64,000 nt of DNA from Epiperipatus broadwayi. Lineage: Eukaryota > Onychophora > Udeonychophora > Euonychophora > Peripatidae. The notes below the pieces were generated by a model that was not told the DNA's origin, ran no database searches, and was given only the letters and a program-made list of their open reading frames with translations. A program made the position numbers and the translations under genes. Below are positions 62,120 through 64,000 of this stretch, one piece after another (position 1 is the first letter of the stretch; each line of letters starts with the position of its first letter). The stretch covers positions 1 to 64,000 of the forward strand of contig JAQFVV010001033.1 of assembly GCA_028023455.1 (NCBI GenBank), read 5' to 3'.

Positions 62120-62290
62120 ACATTCCCTCTAATCTATCTTGTCAGCGTACACGTTTGGGAGACATATCCTCTTCTGTAACCTTCTATCAACAATTGTCTA
62201 ATCAACCTAGCCTCATGTTTAGGACGACATATCTTCCTCTGTAACCTTCTTTGCTCCAACTAATCTAATCAATCTAGAATATACGCCTAA
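62118..62290. repeat. ~75-bp direct duplication, GC-richer
   Basis: GACATATCCTCTTCTGTAACC and GACATATCTTCCTCTGTAACC with CTTCT and TCTAATCAA blocks on both; replaces the expected intron/exon B sequence. Probably part of an unrelated inserted repeat. Confidence 0.6.
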
Positions 62291-64000
62291 AAATAAATGT
62301 TAACTAAAGAGAGGATTTCTTTATTGACTAAACTCGCATGAAACTATAAACTTAAAGAAGATCACAAAGTGATTATTGAAGATAATAACCTCTGATCAAA
62401 CTAACTTTAAAATCTCAAACCAACGAACAAAATAAATTTAATATTCGGCAAACCAAAAAAAAAATAATAATGAGATCGATGGAAAGAATATGAAATTAAA
62501 AGTATAAATTAATTAAAAAGTACATTAGGATGTAGACATATAAATGGATGATGAAAATAAGTAATAATTAAATAATAAAAATGAAGGAATCTGAGAATGC
62601 AGAGAAAAGAATGAAGATGTATCAGAATAATGAATGATTGAGATGATGGTAGAATAAGAGTTAATGGATGATTAAGATGATAATAGAATAAGAACTAATA
62701 AATGTTGAGTTAATTAGGATAATGAATTAGGATAAAAGAAGAATAAAGAAAGATTGAAATGACAGGTGAAAAGAATGATGATGATGGAAGATGATGTCCA
62801 GAACTCTAAATTGATATTGAATTAAATGATAATAAGATAACTAAATAAAATAGGGAACCCAAGCTTGACAAAACCAGAATATTCACCATAAAGTCAAAAC
62901 AAGCTATACATTTAAAACAAAAGAAGCAATTTATACTTTAAAGTTTGGTTGACTTTTATAAAACAGTGAATGTAATATAACTCAAATCCAGCTACAATAA
63001 ATAACTAGATATTAAATTTACCATAAATTCAAATACTATATTGCAAATTAATAACTTATTCTTCTCAGGATTCAAACAACTCAAAGATTGTTATACAAGA
63101 TATACTTGGGTCAGTGAGGGGGATTTTGCCACTATCCAAATATAATGCACAAAACGGCTCTTGATACAAAATCGAATTAACAAACAATATTTAGTAATTT
63201 CAAATCAACTTTATATATTCCCTAACTATTATAAATGTAAGCTTCAATTAATAGGAATAATATTTCAATAGCTAAACACAATAACTTACTAACTTCCTTT
63301 TCTCAAATAATTATAAACAATGTGATCAAGATCAGTGAATGATAGATCTGCAGGTTCAAATAAACTGATTAAACTAATATTAAGTGTTTATCTTTTAATA
63401 TACCACTTAACGTAATAAGCACTCTAGGTCAATAATATTTGATTATTAAGTAACGATGCCTTACATGTACTCATAAATCACAGAGCTTACCAAAATTATT
63501 ATGGTATACCAACATATAGTTATTTATACTATATTGATCGATGATGATTTCCATATAATCAGATGATATGTTGATAGAAATAACAGTAATAATGTGTGTG
63601 TGGTGATTAGCAATAAGACTACTGACAACTAAATAAATTTTTAACACAACAAGATTTATTTACATTATTTACAACTTTATTTCAAACACCTTGCATGAAA
63701 TAAGATGAATTCATTAAATAAAATTAGGGATTGAAAATAACTGGTATCCCATTGACTATACACATATTAAGTAAGACAAATTAATACAGTGATATTCATA
63801 GTATCACTATTATTATTGGATATGTTTCTATTGTTATTTTATCTTATAGAATAAGATAGTTAAACTTTTTTTAAGCTAACTTAGCATTTAAATTATAAAA
63901 TAAAATATATTTAGGTTTTTGGGATATACTCAAATTTTTAAATCTAAAACTCTACATTATAATTTAGCGTATTAAACTGTAACTACTTTATTTATTAGAA
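62291..64000. other. Low-complexity and AT-rich sequence to window end
   Basis: 62460-62800 is strongly purine-rich (GAATGAAGATG, GATGATGGAAGATGATG style). The rest is AT-rich without a recognised gene. 63630-63680 (ACAAGATTTATTTACATTA) resembles 42846-42870. Confidence 0.5.

Overview
The window is very AT-rich DNA from a multicellular eukaryote, almost certainly an invertebrate animal. Signs are long (TA)n tracts, Penelope-like retroelements (PLEs) with RT and GIY-YIG endonuclease, a Merlin-type DNA transposon, satellite monomers, and vertebrate-style GT/AG splice sites with long pyrimidine tracts. The phylum cannot be fixed from the sequence. No complete conventional host gene is visible. 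The longest open frames all belong to mobile elements.

Host-like signal: scattered along the + strand from 16.2 to 61.2 kb are tiny exon candidates (18-30 nt). Each sits between a pyrimidine-tract AG and a GT donor. Every unbroken one is a multiple of three long, in the same phase (1-1), and codes for a Thr/Ser/Pro-rich peptide. Three exon types (A, B, C) recur in the order A-A-B-C-(broken A)-B-C-A, inside introns that are themselves recognisable duplicates. I read this as part of a gene with a mucin-like stalk built from tandemly duplicated, frame-neutral microexons, running off the window.

Layout: 0-1.2 kb broken PLE; 1.4-8.4 kb nothing assignable; 8.4-11.8 kb two PLE relics; 11.8-13.3 kb ~322-bp satellite that flips orientation; 14.2-16.1 kb foldback and PLE ends; 16.2-16.4 kb two microexons; 18.9-20.0 kb gag-like relic; 20.0-22.6 kb hairpin and a 2.4-kb palindrome; 23.5-25.3 kb PLE palindrome with an intact endonuclease ORF; 26.9 kb exon; 27.4-28.1 kb ~400-bp satellite; 30.4 kb exon; 31.6-33.9 kb Merlin transposon with 8-bp target duplication; 35.0-35.7 kb exons B and C around a foldback; 36.5-40.2 kb duplicated segments, CT-rich tract and a second gag-like relic; 40.7-41.9 kb and 46.2-46.6 kb satellites; 46.9-49.2 kb PLE RT/EN; 54.2-54.8 kb second A-B-C unit; 59.1-60.6 kb satellite; 61.2 kb exon; 62-64 kb low-complexity DNA.

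The most notable RNA signal is a hammerhead-ribozyme-like fold in the ~400-bp satellite at three loci. Stem I stays paired through compensating changes, and the stem III element is a palindrome that changes sequence but stays palindromic in the better-preserved copies. Related CTGANGA-hairpin-GAAA cores occur at the ends of PLE copies. PLE ends repeatedly occur as head-to-head inverted pairs. All this comes from reading the sequence; no alignment, folding or transcript data were available.
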